35,051 nucleotides of DNA from the NCBI GenBank assembly GCA_003249095.1, contig QBMS01000031.1, positions 1 through 35,051 on the forward strand, written 5' to 3'. The stretch comes from Snowella sp. (GTDB taxonomy: Bacteria > Cyanobacteriota > Cyanobacteriia > Cyanobacteriales > Microcystaceae). This document shows, piece after piece, positions 35,019 through 35,051 of this stretch (the stretch's first letter is position 1; every line of letters starts with the position of its first letter). The notes under the pieces are model-generated. The model did no database searches and was not told the origin of the DNA. It saw only the letters and a list, made by a program, of their open reading frames with translations. A program made the position numbers and the translations under genes.

Positions 35019-35051
35019 TAATCAAAACTTATCATGAAAAGCAAGCTAAAA

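Noticed and set aside
1-35051. Reverse transcriptase and template repeat for the variable region
   Set aside because: No translated protein shows reverse-transcriptase motifs and no second GGTTTTCGGGTT-type end was seen on either strand.

Overview
The window is chromosomal DNA from a cyanobacterium. Evidence: a ferredoxin-dependent glutamate synthase, chlorophyll Mg-protoporphyrin methyltransferase (chlM), a PixD-type BLUF photoreceptor, and many copies of the palindrome GCGATCGC (HIP1). The AT-rich composition and gene mix resemble unicellular Microcystis/Cyanothece-like lineages, but species cannot be set from this sequence. No rRNA, tRNA or CRISPR array was seen.

Layout. (1) 170-2800: a membrane KAP-type NTPase fused to a C-terminal FGE/C-type-lectin-like domain whose last 25 codons look like the variable region of a diversity-generating retroelement; no reverse transcriptase or template is in the window. 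(2) 3063-6636: housekeeping genes, namely a membrane-anchored protein overlapping an Ap4A phosphorylase gene, then chlM, panB and a small membrane protein. (3) 6962-10511: a HicA/HicB toxin-antitoxin pair with a clear promoter and operator, then a two-gene unit in which a small helical protein and an NB-ARC/TPR protein share an 18-residue RHIM-like motif, at the C-terminus of the first and the N-terminus of the second. This is the layout of bacterial amyloid signalling. (4) 10769-16617: an accessory patch of small genes, mostly on the minus strand (retropepsin-like, DUF29, coiled-coil, GxxExxY, DUF6887/DUF6888, DUF2442/DUF4160), with a plus-strand TIR-domain gene and a coiled-coil/zinc-ribbon gene. 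About five copies of a ~104 bp repeat lie just past the stop codons of minus-strand genes. (5) 16730-25075: core metabolism, with glsF divergent from a Zur-type site and znuA-znuC (znuB is not here), then pixD and hemB. (6) 25138-35018: a DNA-phosphorothioation island, with a phosphorothioation-associated methyltransferase carrying a duplicated flanking domain, a convergent M15-peptidase-like gene, then sspB(DUF4007)-sspC(ATPase)-sspD(PAPS-reductase-like), a HEPN-like protein and an AAA-type ATPase that may be frameshifted at the window edge.

Working together: glsF, chlM, hemB, panB and znuAC serve nitrogen assimilation, tetrapyrrole and CoA synthesis, and zinc uptake. The remainder is rich in conflict or defence genes: hypervariable receptor candidate, toxin-antitoxin, NLR-like sensor, TIR, and the Ssp DNA-modification island. 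The most novel points are the motif-paired NLR unit, the candidate hypervariable KAP receptor, the duplicated domain in the phosphorothioation methyltransferase, the uncharacterised genes after sspD, a DUF6888 gene that seems to lack a start codon, and the gene-end repeat family.
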